Shown here one piece after another: positions 17,174 through 25,659 of a stretch of DNA of 27,277 bases. The stretch covers positions 1 through 27,277 of the forward strand of contig CAYXLI010000052.1 of assembly GCA_964464925.1 (NCBI GenBank), read 5' to 3'. The position numbers and the translations under genes were made by a program. This DNA comes from CAYXLI01 sp964464925 (GTDB lineage Bacteria > Acidobacteriota > Terriglobia > Bryobacterales > Bryobacteraceae). The notes below the pieces were generated by a model. The model made no database searches, was not told the DNA's origin, and was given only the letters and a program-made list of their open reading frames with translations. Position 1 is the first letter of the stretch, and each line of letters begins with the position of its first letter.

Positions 17174-18542
17174 GAAGATCGATCGCTCGCTTACTCCAGC
17201 CGCGCTTTTGCCCGGCATACAGCGGCTATGGGACGCCTCTGCCGCGAAGATTCTTTCCATCGAAGACGCGCACCGGCCTGAGAATGGCGCACCGGTGTTC
17301 ACGGTTCGCGGAAGCTACACCAGCCGCGGTTGGACCGAATGGACACAGGGATTCCAGTTTGGCTCCGCGCTGCTGCAGTTCGATGCGACGGGTGACGCGG
17401 GATTCCTCGAAACCGGCCGGCAACGCACCCTGCAGTTGATGGCCTCGCATGTAAGCCACGTAGGCGTGCATGACCACGGCTTCAACAATGTCAGCACGTA
17501 TGGCAACCTGCTCCGGCTCTTGAAGGAAGGTGCGTATGAAGGCAGCGCATGGGAGCAGAATTATCTCGAGATGGCACTGAAGGCTTCCGGTGCCGTGCAG
17601 GCCGCGCGCTGGGCCGATGTTCGCGATGGTGGGTTCATCTATAGCTTCAACGGACCGCACTCGTTGTTTGTCGATACGATTCGCACCGTGCGCGCATTAT
17701 CGGTAGCGCACAGACTCGGACACGTGTTGATGGGAGAAAACGATAAGACGATCTCTCTCCTCGGGCGAGCGATCATGCATTGCCGAATGACCGCCCGGTA
17801 TTCGGTCTATTACGGCGAAGGGCGGGATGCCTATGATTTGCGCGGCCGCACCACGCACGAGGCCGTGTTCAATCGCAATGACGGTAACTTCCGCTGTCCG
17901 AATTCGCAGCAAGGGTTTTCACCATTCACCACCTGGACGCGGGGCCTTGCCTGGGCCATGTGCGGCTTTTCCGAACAATTAGAATTCCTGGACACGATCA
18001 GCGACGCGGAACTTGAGCCGTTCGGGGAACGAGCAGAAATCGTGGCTGTATTCCGGAAGGCCGCCGAAGCAACCTGCGATTTCTTCATCGGGAACACGCC
18101 GGTCGACGGAGTGCCATATTGGGATACCGGAGCGCCGAACCTGTGGAAACTCGGGGCGTATCTGGACCGGCCTTCGGAGCCGTTCAATGATTACGAGCCT
18201 ATCGACAGCTCCGCGGCTGCCATCGGGGTGCAGGGGCTGCTGCGCTTGGGTTCCTGGCTCACCAAACATGCCGAACCCGACCGGGGCGCACACTACACGC
18301 AAGCGGGGCTAACTACGCTGCGCGCATTGCTCGGTGAGCCCTATCTCAGCACGGATCCGAACCATCAGGGGCTGCTGCTGCACTCTGTCTATCACCGCCC
18401 GAACGGTTGGGATCACATTCCCGACGGACGCAAGGTGCCCTGCGGAGAATCCAGCATGTGGGGCGATTACCATTTGCGTGAGGCCGCGCTCTACGTCCAG
18501 CGCCTTGCTGTGAATAAGCCGTATCTGACATTTTGGTGCTAG
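17169..18542 (+). CDS. GH88-like unsaturated uronyl hydrolase
   Basis: This 457-residue (alpha/alpha)6-barrel protein is related to unsaturated glucuronyl hydrolases, which cleave the 4,5-unsaturated uronic acid left by polysaccharide lyases. The HDHGFNNVSTYG motif (101-112) gives Asp102 and FVDTIRTVRAL (167-177) gives Asp169. These correspond to the two catalytic aspartates of Bacillus GL1 enzyme (Asp88 and Asp149 from memory). TWTRGLAWAMCGF (255-267) matches the family W-x-RG-x-AW segment, but the residue usually Gln in GH88 or Asn in GH105 is Leu260. No signal peptide is present, so the enzyme is probably cytoplasmic. The start codon lies in a hairpin and has no clear ribosome binding site. 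The acyltransferase gene begins 4 bp after its stop. No dedicated lyase is adjacent; PL22 in the left operon or a lyase elsewhere may supply substrate. Confidence 0.82.
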   Translation: MLKIDRSLTPAALLPGIQRLWDASAAKILSIEDAHRPENGAPVFTVRGSYTSRGWTEWTQGFQFGSALLQFDATGDAGFLETGRQRTLQLMASHVSHVGVHDHGFNNVSTYGNLLRLLKEGAYEGSAWEQNYLEMALKASGAVQAARWADVRDGGFIYSFNGPHSLFVDTIRTVRALSVAHRLGHVLMGENDKTISLLGRAIMHCRMTARYSVYYGEGRDAYDLRGRTTHEAVFNRNDGNFRCPNSQQGFSPFTTWTRGLAWAMCGFSEQLEFLDTISDAELEPFGERAEIVAVFRKAAEATCDFFIGNTPVDGVPYWDTGAPNLWKLGAYLDRPSEPFNDYEPIDSSAAAIGVQGLLRLGSWLTKHAEPDRGAHYTQAGLTTLRALLGEPYLSTDPNHQGLLLHSVYHRPNGWDHIPDGRKVPCGESSMWGDYHLREAALYVQRLAVNKPYLTFWC

Positions 18543-18546
18543 CCGG

Positions 18547-19266
18547 ATGACCTTTCTTCGCTCCGTCTGGATTTGGTTTGCAACTACCGCGCTGGTAGCT
18601 TTTTGGGTGCCGTTGATGGGTCTTGTGTGGCTGCTCGATCGGGACCCGCTGCGGCGCCGCACCGAGTTTGTCTTTCGCGTGCTCGGGCGCATGGTCGGGA
18701 AGGTACACCGTTGGCGCTTGCACTTCAAAGGGCTGGAAAATCTTGATCCGAATCGCGTGTACATCGTGGTCAGTAATCATCAGTCGCTGGTGGACATCCC
18801 GCTCATCGCTCATCTGGACCTGAGCGCGAAGTGGCTGGCCAAAGCGGAGCTTTTTCGCGTCCCGATGTTCGGCTGGATGATGCGCATGTCGAGGCACATT
18901 CCGGTGGAGCGTTCCGAGAAGCGGAAAGCCGCCCACGCGCTATTGCAATGCGCGAGGACTTTGCGGCAGGGTTGCTCGGTCGTATTCTTTCCTGAAGGTA
19001 CCCGGTCGCCAGGGGGCGAAGTGCTCCCATTCAATGACGGTCCCTTCCAGCTTGCTATTCGTGAGAAGGTGCCCGTGCTGCCGCTCGCGGTGGAGGGCTC
19101 GGGCGCGGCCCTGCCCCGCGGCACGTGGCTGTTCGGGGGCCAGCAGGATATCCACCTCACCGTTCTTCCGCCAGTTAATTCGACCGGCGCTGAGGTTGCT
19201 GATCTGCGTGAACGCGTCCGGCAACAGATCAGTGATACCGTGCGGGAGATTCGGCAGAATTCCTGA
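18547..19266 (+). CDS. plsC: 1-acyl-sn-glycerol-3-phosphate acyltransferase (PlsC-like)
   Basis: This 239-residue membrane enzyme transfers a fatty acyl group to lysophosphatidic acid to make phosphatidic acid. The N-terminus has a hydrophobic helix (about 6-30). The PlsC signature follows: NHQSLVD with His78 and Asp83 (HX4D), the Arg/Phe block around LFRVPMFGW (102-110), FFPEGTRS with Glu150 (148-154), and the VPVLPLAV strand (175-182). It begins 4 bp after the GH88-like stop with no visible ribosome binding site, so translational coupling is likely, although the two functions are unrelated. Close paralogues acylate other lysolipids, so the exact acceptor is not certain. Confidence 0.9.
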   Translation: MTFLRSVWIWFATTALVAFWVPLMGLVWLLDRDPLRRRTEFVFRVLGRMVGKVHRWRLHFKGLENLDPNRVYIVVSNHQSLVDIPLIAHLDLSAKWLAKAELFRVPMFGWMMRMSRHIPVERSEKRKAAHALLQCARTLRQGCSVVFFPEGTRSPGGEVLPFNDGPFQLAIREKVPVLPLAVEGSGAALPRGTWLFGGQQDIHLTVLPPVNSTGAEVADLRERVRQQISDTVREIRQNS

Positions 19267-19275
19267 GGTGCTGAA

Positions 19276-19304
19276 TAGAGACCACAGGAGAGAACCTGTA
19301 CAAT
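19276..19304 (+). promoter_or_regulatory. Candidate promoter giving a leaderless transcript for the first sulfatase
   Basis: TACAAT (19299-19304) matches five of six -10 bases. TAGAGA (19276-19281) matches four of six -35 bases at 17-bp spacing. The -10 ends 6 bases before the GTG at 19311, which fits a leaderless mRNA. An inverted repeat, ACAGG-6-CCTGT (19284-19299), lies almost wholly inside the spacer and could be a regulator site. Confidence 0.4.
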
Positions 19305-19310
19305 TCTTCT

Positions 19311-20849
19311 GTGCACAATTACGGCCGTCGCAAGTTTCTGAAGTCTCTTAGTGCCGGCGCCGCGGCTCTCACGGTTCCCCGTCACGTCCTGTCCGCTCCG
19401 GCTCAGCCGAAGCCGAATATAGTTCTGATCTACGCAGATGACGTCGGCTATGGCGATCTGAGTTGTTACGGGGCCACGCAGGTCAGGACGCCGAACCTGG
19501 ATAAGCTGGCGGGCGCAGGCGTTCAGTTCTCGAACGTGCACGCCTCATCGGCCACGTGCACGCCGTCGCGGTATTCGTTGCTCACGGGAGAATATGCGTG
19601 GCGCAAGCAGGGAACCGGCGTTCTGCCGGGCGATGCCCGATTGATCATCGAACCCGGCCGTCCTACCCTACCGTCCACGCTCAAGGCGCAAGGCTATCGC
19701 ACTGCCGCGGTCGGAAAGTGGCACCTGGGACTCGGCTCCGGCAATATCGATTGGAACGGCGAGATTCGTCCCGGACCAGCCGAAGTCGGATTCGATTATT
19801 CGTTCATCATCCCTGCTACCGGTGATCGCGTGCCTTGCGTCTTCGTCGAGAACCAGCGCGTTGTGAATCTCGATCCGAAAGATCCCATCCAGGTCAGCTA
19901 CACCACTCCGTTTCCGGGCGAGCCCACCGGCAAGGCGAATCCCGAGTTGCTCAAGATGAAGCCGAGTCATGGCCACGATCAGGCGATTGTGAATGGCGTG
20001 AGCCGCATCGGTTATATGAAGGGTGGCAAATCGGCTCTGTGGGTGGATGAGGATATCGCCGACGTACTCACCAGGAAAGCCGTAAACTTCATCGAGCAGC
20101 AGAAGACGAATCCGTATTTCCTCTACTTTGCTACCCATGACATCCACGTGCCGCGTATTCCGAACCGCCGGTTCGTTGGCAAGACCAGCATGGGACCGCG
20201 CGGTGATGCGATCGCCGAGTTGGACTGGTGCGTCGGCCAGGTGCTCGCCGCACTGGACCGCACAGGTCAGGCGAAGGACACGCTCGTTATGTTTTCGAGC
20301 GACAACGGACCTGTTGTGGATGATGGCTACCGCGATGATGCCGTGGAGAAACTCGGCGCGCATAAACCAGCCGGACCTTTGCGGGGTGGCAAATACAGCA
20401 ACTACGACGGTGGGACGCGCGTGCCGATGATGGCCCGATGGCCAGGACACATCCAGCGCGATTCACACTCCAACGCTCTCATCAGCCAGGTCGATCTGTT
20501 CTCTTCCTTTGCATCTCTCACCGGCCAAAAAGTTCCTGCAGGCGCGGCGCCCGATAGTGTAGACGTCCTGCCTGCTCTCCTCGGCCAGTCGAAGACCGCG
20601 CGGCAAAGCCTGGTCGAGCATGCCGGTTCCCTCGCGCTCATCGAAGGCAATTGGAAGTTGATCGCACCTTCAAAAGGCGCCAAGATGAACCGCAACACAA
20701 ATACGGAACTGGGCAACGATCCAAGCCCGCAATTATTTGATCTTGCGGCGGACCTCGGCGAAAAGAATGATGTGGCGGCGCAGAATCCGGATCGCGTAAA
20801 AGCGATGACGGCCACACTCGACCGGATCCGCACCGGCTCTGGACGTTGA
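19311..20849 (+). CDS. Cys-type sulfatase (arylsulfatase A-like) with Tat signal, first copy
   Basis: This 512-residue type I sulfatase is read from GTG 19311. A twin-arginine signal (GRRKFLKS, hydrophobic stretch, cleavage near VLSAPA) predicts folded export. The metal/active-site residues are all present: Asp43-Asp44 in YADDVGYGD, the formylglycine precursor Cys83 in CTPSR, Lys136 and His138 in GKWHLG, His277 in ATHDIH, and Asp332-Asn333 in SSDNG. The protein therefore looks catalytically competent, provided a formylglycine-generating enzyme exists elsewhere; none is in this window. An AGGAGAG lies 20 bases or more upstream, too far to be a normal ribosome binding site. It is followed after 94 bp by a receptor gene and two more sulfatases, so desulfation of an imported or surface-bound glycan is likely. 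The subfamily and sulfate position cannot be called. Confidence 0.92.
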   Translation: MHNYGRRKFLKSLSAGAAALTVPRHVLSAPAQPKPNIVLIYADDVGYGDLSCYGATQVRTPNLDKLAGAGVQFSNVHASSATCTPSRYSLLTGEYAWRKQGTGVLPGDARLIIEPGRPTLPSTLKAQGYRTAAVGKWHLGLGSGNIDWNGEIRPGPAEVGFDYSFIIPATGDRVPCVFVENQRVVNLDPKDPIQVSYTTPFPGEPTGKANPELLKMKPSHGHDQAIVNGVSRIGYMKGGKSALWVDEDIADVLTRKAVNFIEQQKTNPYFLYFATHDIHVPRIPNRRFVGKTSMGPRGDAIAELDWCVGQVLAALDRTGQAKDTLVMFSSDNGPVVDDGYRDDAVEKLGAHKPAGPLRGGKYSNYDGGTRVPMMARWPGHIQRDSHSNALISQVDLFSSFASLTGQKVPAGAAPDSVDVLPALLGQSKTARQSLVEHAGSLALIEGNWKLIAPSKGAKMNRNTNTELGNDPSPQLFDLAADLGEKNDVAAQNPDRVKAMTATLDRIRTGSGR

Positions 20850-20896
20850 GCTTTTCCTCGAGCGGCCGGCTGCCGTGATAGTGATATTCTTGCCGG

Positions 20897-20917
20897 GCGT
20901 GCCGCTGAATGGCACGC
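20897..20917 (+). promoter_or_regulatory. Hairpin in the leader of the second receptor gene
   Basis: GCGTGCC (20897-20903) pairs perfectly with GGCACGC (20911-20917) around a 7-base loop, 26 bp before the ATG at 20944. It lies in the 94-bp gap after the sulfatase gene. No T-tract follows, so it is not a standard terminator. It may be a leader structure or a processing site that sets different expression for the receptor. Confidence 0.3.
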
Positions 20918-20943
20918 TGCTACCAGGAAATCAGGGAACGCAT

Positions 20944-23900
20944 ATGCGAAGAGAGCTTCAGATTGGGTTGATCCTCGTTGCCCTTTGGTCTTTGATGCCG
21001 TTATGCTCAGGCCAACAGCCGACCGCACAAGTGACTGGTCTCGTCACCGATTCAACGGGAGGCGTGATTCCAGACGCGGATATTCGGGTCACCAATGTGG
21101 ACACGGGTGTGCGGGTGGACGCAACTTCGAACGAAAGCGGCAACTACGCTGTTTCCAACCTGGCGCCGGGCGACTACCAGATCACGGTCATGAAGGACGG
21201 ATTCACCACCGTTCATCGCGGCGGGATCAATCTGGTGGTCAGCCAGGTCGCCAGGCTCGATTTCAGCCTCTCGGTCGGCAGCACGAAGGACACAATCGAG
21301 ATCAAAGCCACAGCGCCGCTGCTCGAGAGTTCCACCGCATCCCTCGGCCAGGTGATTGAAACTCGCGCCGTGTCCGACCTGCCCTTGAACGGCCGGAACT
21401 TCCTCCAACTCGCAAAACTCTCTACCGGCGTGCTCGAGCCGAAGCCGGGCGATCGCAACGCTGCCGGCGGCTCTTTCATCGCCAACGGTGTACGGGCACA
21501 GCTCAACAATTTCCTCCTCGATGGCGTCGACAATAACGCGAAGGTCGTCGATCAGCAGAACAGTTCTCCAGTGGTCGTTCAGCCGTCGGTGGATGCCGTT
21601 CAGGAGTTCAAAGTTGAGACGAACAACTACTCTGCGCAGTACGGCTACTCGGCGGGCGCTGTAGTGAACGCCACTATCAAGGGAGGTACGAATCAACTGC
21701 ATGGCGGGGTCTTCGAGTTTCTCCGGAATGATCTGTTCGACGCGCGCAACTATTTCGCCAGCCCTGACGCGGTCAAACCTGAGCTTCGCCGGAACCAGTT
21801 CGGCGGTACGCTCGGCGGTCCCATCGTCCGCAATAAAGCATTTCTGTTCGGCAGCTTTGAACAAACGCGCGAGCGAGATGGTATCACTTACGTCACCACC
21901 GTTCCCACGGCGGCAATGCGCGCCGGCGATTTTACGGGCCAGCCAGTGATCTTCGATCCCAATACGACCAAGAATCTCGGAGGCGGCATCTATTCCCGAA
22001 CCGCTTTTCCGAACAACAAGATTCCTCTCAGCCGCTTCGATCCGGCAGCACTGAAACTGCTCGCGATCTTTCCCTCGGCGACGACCGGCGGTAGCTTCAA
22101 CAATTACGTGGTGAGCCCTGTCCAATCGCTCACAACCAACCGCTTTGATTTTCGGCACGACTTCCAGATATCGCAGAGCGACGACCTGTTCGCGCGGTAC
22201 AGCTATTTCACGAATGACTATACCTATCCCGGTCCGTTCGCACCTCCACTCGTCGGCAGCACCACGTTTCAAAACTCGGTGAAGGCGACCCTCGGCAATG
22301 GCGCGGGATTCGGCGAGACGCATATATTCAATGGCCGGATGGTGAACGAGTTCCGTGCCGGCTACAACCGAATACAGGACAACCTCGACCCATTTGTGAA
22401 CGACTACATCGACGATCAGTTCAGTCTCGGAGGCATTCCTAGACAGCCGGGCGTCTCAGGTTTGCCGAGCATTTCGATTTCGGGGCTGACCACCATCGGA
22501 GAAGCCACGTTCCTGCCGAACAGCAAAATATCGGAGGCGCTGACCTTCGAAGATCACGTTTCTTTGTTGGTGGGCGCGCACAGCCTGAAATTTGGCGGGA
22601 GTTACCGGTTCGTTCGCAGTTGGTATGCGATTTCGTCCGCGGCGAGAGGCACCTACAACTTCAATGGCGGCTTCTCGCAGGATCCTCAGAATCGCTCGAA
22701 GACGGGTGCTGGTCTCGCCGACTTCATCCTCGGAGTTCCCAATAGCAGCGGCATCAGCAACTTTCTGCAAGGCGACCTGCGCAACAAGTATTACGGACTC
22801 TTTCTCCAGGACGACTGGAAAGTGTCTACCAGGCTCACTCTTAACGTGGGCCTGCGCTATGAGGTTTGGACCCAGCCTGTGGAACGGACCGACCGGCAGG
22901 CGAACTTCTTCCTGGCGGACCGCAAGCTTGCCTTTGCGGATAACAAGGTTCCCGATGGCGTGCCCGCTTCCGTTGTCGAAAACGTTCCGGGCGGGATCGG
23001 CAGCCGGTCTTTGATGAAGAGCTTCTATACGAATCTGGCGCCGCGCCTGGGCTTCGCCTATCAGGCATCTTCCTCGTTCGTCGTGCGCGGCGGCGCTGGC
23101 GTCTTTTATGCGGATACTCCCTTTATCGGCGCCTCCGGCCGCCTTCCTGCGAATCCGCCCTACGCCATCAGCAACACCTATGCCACGGACAACATCACTC
23201 CGATCGTTCTGCTCAGTTCCGGCTTTCCTGCCGGCGCCGTGACTGCGCTTGACTTCAACAGCGTCAATCTGGTGTCCTTCGCTCCCGACCTCAGGAACGG
23301 CACCGTCTATCACTGGAGCCTCGGAGTGCAGAAACAAATTGGGCAGTTTGTGTTTGATGCGAATTACGTCGGCACCCGCGCCGTGAACATGCCGCTCGGC
23401 TATAACGCGAACCAGGCCTTTGCCGGTCCTGGCTCGGTTGCGTCACGGCGCCCCTATCCGGGCTTCAACAACATCACGATGCAAATCCCTGCCGGCGTCT
23501 CCCGCTATAACGCGATGGAAATGCGGGCCGAGCGCCGCTACTCCAGCGGCTTCTCCCTGCTCGCCTCCTACACGTTCAGCCGCTCGCTTGACAATGGCGG
23601 CGAGCAGTTGATTGGAGACCTCAACCTCCGCAACGTCCAGAACATCAATTGGGAGTATTCGCTCAGCGCGGGCGATGTCCGCCATCGCTTCGTCGCAAGC
23701 GCGCTTTATGACCTTCCCTTCGGCCGGTCGCGCCGTTTCGATCTAAAGAATGCTATTGCGAACGCGGTGGCCGGCGGATGGCAGTTGAATACGATCGTCA
23801 CACTGCGAACAGGCCAGCCGTTTACTCCATCGCTCGGCGTGAGCAGCGCCAACACCGGCGACGCCCGCCCCAACCGCATCGGCGACGGCAATCTGCCGGG

Positions 23901-24219
23901 CGGACAGCGTTCCATCCTGAACTGGTTCGACAAATCCGCGTTCGCTGCGCCCCCTCAATATCAATACGGCAACGCCGGACGAAACATCCTCTTCGCGCCC
24001 GGAGCGGCCAACGTCGACCTGAGCCTCTTCAAGCGATTCGCTCTCACGAAAGTGACCGACAGGGCCGAACTGCAGTTGCGTGCCGAGGCATTCAATTTCC
24101 TGAATCACCCGCAGTTCGGCCGCCCGAACAGCCGCGTGGATATCGCCCAGGGCGGTACAATCACCGGGCTGTCCACATCCATGCGGCAAATGCAGTTCGG
24201 TCTTAAATTCTTATTCTGA
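20944..24219 (+). CDS. TonB-dependent receptor-like outer-membrane protein with carboxypeptidase-regulatory domain (second copy)
   Basis: The open frame begins at 20875, but the ATG at 20944 is preceded by AGGGA at suitable distance and starts a proper signal peptide (MRRELQIGLILVALWSL...), giving 1091 residues. A carboxypeptidase-regulatory-like domain covers about 27-112 (VTGLVTDSTGGVIPDADI). It is followed by plug-like motifs DLPLNGRNFLQLAKL, VQEFKVETNNYSAQYG and VNATIKGGTNQLHG, then a beta-barrel ending in Phe (MQFGLKFLF). It is the same family as the 10786-14697 protein but about 210 residues shorter and well diverged, so it is not a recent duplicate. Its stop and the ATG of the next sulfatase share a base (TGATG), which ties it to sulfated-glycan processing. 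No SusD-like partner is present. Confidence 0.91.
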   Translation: MRRELQIGLILVALWSLMPLCSGQQPTAQVTGLVTDSTGGVIPDADIRVTNVDTGVRVDATSNESGNYAVSNLAPGDYQITVMKDGFTTVHRGGINLVVSQVARLDFSLSVGSTKDTIEIKATAPLLESSTASLGQVIETRAVSDLPLNGRNFLQLAKLSTGVLEPKPGDRNAAGGSFIANGVRAQLNNFLLDGVDNNAKVVDQQNSSPVVVQPSVDAVQEFKVETNNYSAQYGYSAGAVVNATIKGGTNQLHGGVFEFLRNDLFDARNYFASPDAVKPELRRNQFGGTLGGPIVRNKAFLFGSFEQTRERDGITYVTTVPTAAMRAGDFTGQPVIFDPNTTKNLGGGIYSRTAFPNNKIPLSRFDPAALKLLAIFPSATTGGSFNNYVVSPVQSLTTNRFDFRHDFQISQSDDLFARYSYFTNDYTYPGPFAPPLVGSTTFQNSVKATLGNGAGFGETHIFNGRMVNEFRAGYNRIQDNLDPFVNDYIDDQFSLGGIPRQPGVSGLPSISISGLTTIGEATFLPNSKISEALTFEDHVSLLVGAHSLKFGGSYRFVRSWYAISSAARGTYNFNGGFSQDPQNRSKTGAGLADFILGVPNSSGISNFLQGDLRNKYYGLFLQDDWKVSTRLTLNVGLRYEVWTQPVERTDRQANFFLADRKLAFADNKVPDGVPASVVENVPGGIGSRSLMKSFYTNLAPRLGFAYQASSSFVVRGGAGVFYADTPFIGASGRLPANPPYAISNTYATDNITPIVLLSSGFPAGAVTALDFNSVNLVSFAPDLRNGTVYHWSLGVQKQIGQFVFDANYVGTRAVNMPLGYNANQAFAGPGSVASRRPYPGFNNITMQIPAGVSRYNAMEMRAERRYSSGFSLLASYTFSRSLDNGGEQLIGDLNLRNVQNINWEYSLSAGDVRHRFVASALYDLPFGRSRRFDLKNAIANAVAGGWQLNTIVTLRTGQPFTPSLGVSSANTGDARPNRIGDGNLPGGQRSILNWFDKSAFAAPPQYQYGNAGRNILFAPGAANVDLSLFKRFALTKVTDRAELQLRAEAFNFLNHPQFGRPNSRVDIAQGGTITGLSTSMRQMQFGLKFLF

Positions 24220-25655
24220 TGAAAACGGAATCTACAAACATTACCCGCCGCTCTCTTCTGGGATCCGCACCTGCTGCGCTCGCCGCGGGGCCACTGGCCG
24301 CTCAATCCGCTAAAGCAGAGAAGCCGAATATCATTCTCATCATCTCGGACCAGTTCCGCTGGGATTGTGTGGGAGCGATGGGTCTGAACCCGATGAATCT
24401 CACGCCGAACCTCGACAGCATGGCGAGGCGAGGCGTCATGTTCCAGAATGCGTTCTGCAACCAGCCGGTCTGCGCACCCGCGCGTGCCAGCCTGTTTACC
24501 GGTCAGTACCCGAGCAAGCACGGCGTCTGGCGCAATGGAATTGGCCTCAATGAGAACTCCGAAACTATGGCGAAGTCCCTGCGCCAAGCCGGATATTCAG
24601 CCAACTATATCGGCAAGTGGCATCTGGCTGGAAACGCTCCGGGCGCAGCCACGGAATCCGCAGGTCCGGTGCCGCTGTCCCGCAGGGGAGGTTTCAACGA
24701 TCTTTGGCAAGGCTCCAACTTGCTCGAGTTCACGTCGCACCCATACGAGGGTGATCTGTATGATAACGACGGCAAGCCGATCCACTACTCGGGCGTTTAC
24801 CGCACTGATTTCATGACGTCACTCGCGCAGCGTTTCCTGCGCTCCGCAAAATCGCCGTTCTTTCTCACGCTGTCCTACCTGGAAGTTCACCATCAGAACG
24901 ATATCGACGCTTTCGTACCGCCCAAGGACTTCGCCGGCCGCTACAAGAATCCGTTCGTGCCCCAGGATCTGCGACCTCTTCCTGGAACGTGGCCGAGCCA
25001 GTTGCCCGATTATTATGGGTGCGTTGCGAAGATGGATGAGACGGTAGGCACGCTCCGCAAGACGCTCACCGAAACCGGACTGGATAAGAACACGATTGTT
25101 GTCTTCATCAGCGACCACGCATGCCATTTCAAGACGCGCAACCCTGAGTACAAGCGCACTCCGCATGAGAGCTCCATCCACATCCCGCTCATCATCGAAG
25201 GTCCGGGGTTCAACCGCTCGCGGATTGTTCCCGAGCTGGTAAGTCAGGTGGACCTCGCGCCCACCCTGCTGGCCGCGGCCGGTGCGGCGATTCCGGGTTC
25301 GATGCAAGGCCGGAATTTCATCCCGCTTCTGGATGGAGCCGCCACGGACTGGCGCAACGAGGTGTATTTCGAGATGAGTGAGTTTGTCACCGGGCGCGGC
25401 CTCCGCACACCGCAATACACGTACGCTGCCGCTGCCCCGAAGCGTCCGGGGTGGAAGCCCGTTCCCAGAAGTGACGAGTATGTCGAGTTCATGCTGTATG
25501 ACCTCTACGCCGATCCTTATCAGCACGTGAATCTCGCCGGCCGCCGCGAATATGCCAAGGTTTCGGAGCAGCTTCGTGGCCGGCTTGGCGATCGGATATT
25601 CGAGGCCGGGAATGTGAAAGCGGCCATCCAGCCGCCGTTCTTTCCTTATCCATAA
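24219..25655 (+). CDS. Cys-type sulfatase with Tat signal, second copy
   Basis: This 478-residue type I sulfatase has a twin-arginine signal (NITRRSLLGS, then an Ala-rich core to about 30). The formylglycine precursor is Cys85 in CAPAR. Metal ligands are Asp44 with Gln45 (ISDQFRWD) and Asp299 with His300 (ISDHACHF), and GKWHLAG gives Lys133 and His135. The DQ/DH ligand set differs from the DD/DN set of the first sulfatase, so it probably belongs to another subfamily with a different regiospecificity. LEVHHQND (221-228) supplies further likely active-site histidines. The ATG shares one base with the receptor stop (TGATG). There is no independent ribosome binding site, so translation is likely coupled to the receptor. 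It may act in the periplasm on the receptor's cargo. Confidence 0.92.
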   Translation: MKTESTNITRRSLLGSAPAALAAGPLAAQSAKAEKPNIILIISDQFRWDCVGAMGLNPMNLTPNLDSMARRGVMFQNAFCNQPVCAPARASLFTGQYPSKHGVWRNGIGLNENSETMAKSLRQAGYSANYIGKWHLAGNAPGAATESAGPVPLSRRGGFNDLWQGSNLLEFTSHPYEGDLYDNDGKPIHYSGVYRTDFMTSLAQRFLRSAKSPFFLTLSYLEVHHQNDIDAFVPPKDFAGRYKNPFVPQDLRPLPGTWPSQLPDYYGCVAKMDETVGTLRKTLTETGLDKNTIVVFISDHACHFKTRNPEYKRTPHESSIHIPLIIEGPGFNRSRIVPELVSQVDLAPTLLAAAGAAIPGSMQGRNFIPLLDGAATDWRNEVYFEMSEFVTGRGLRTPQYTYAAAAPKRPGWKPVPRSDEYVEFMLYDLYADPYQHVNLAGRREYAKVSEQLRGRLGDRIFEAGNVKAAIQPPFFPYP

Positions 25656-25659
25656 AGAT

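Noticed and set aside
20910..20925. Possible sigma-54 promoter (TGGCACG) before the second receptor
   Set aside because: The GG and the required GC are not 10 bases apart; TA occupies the -12 position.
20875..20943. Upstream ATG of the second receptor gene
   Set aside because: The extension spans a hairpin and separates the signal peptide from the N-terminus. The ATG at 20944 has a good ribosome binding site.
20944..21020. Lipoprotein signal in the second receptor (PLCSG)
   Set aside because: The residues before Cys are Pro-Leu, not a lipobox, and receptors of this class are not lipoproteins.
21052..22323. A 423-codon open frame on the minus strand inside the second receptor gene
   Set aside because: It is antisense to a clear receptor gene and has no recognisable domain. 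GC-rich codon bias leaves such frames open.
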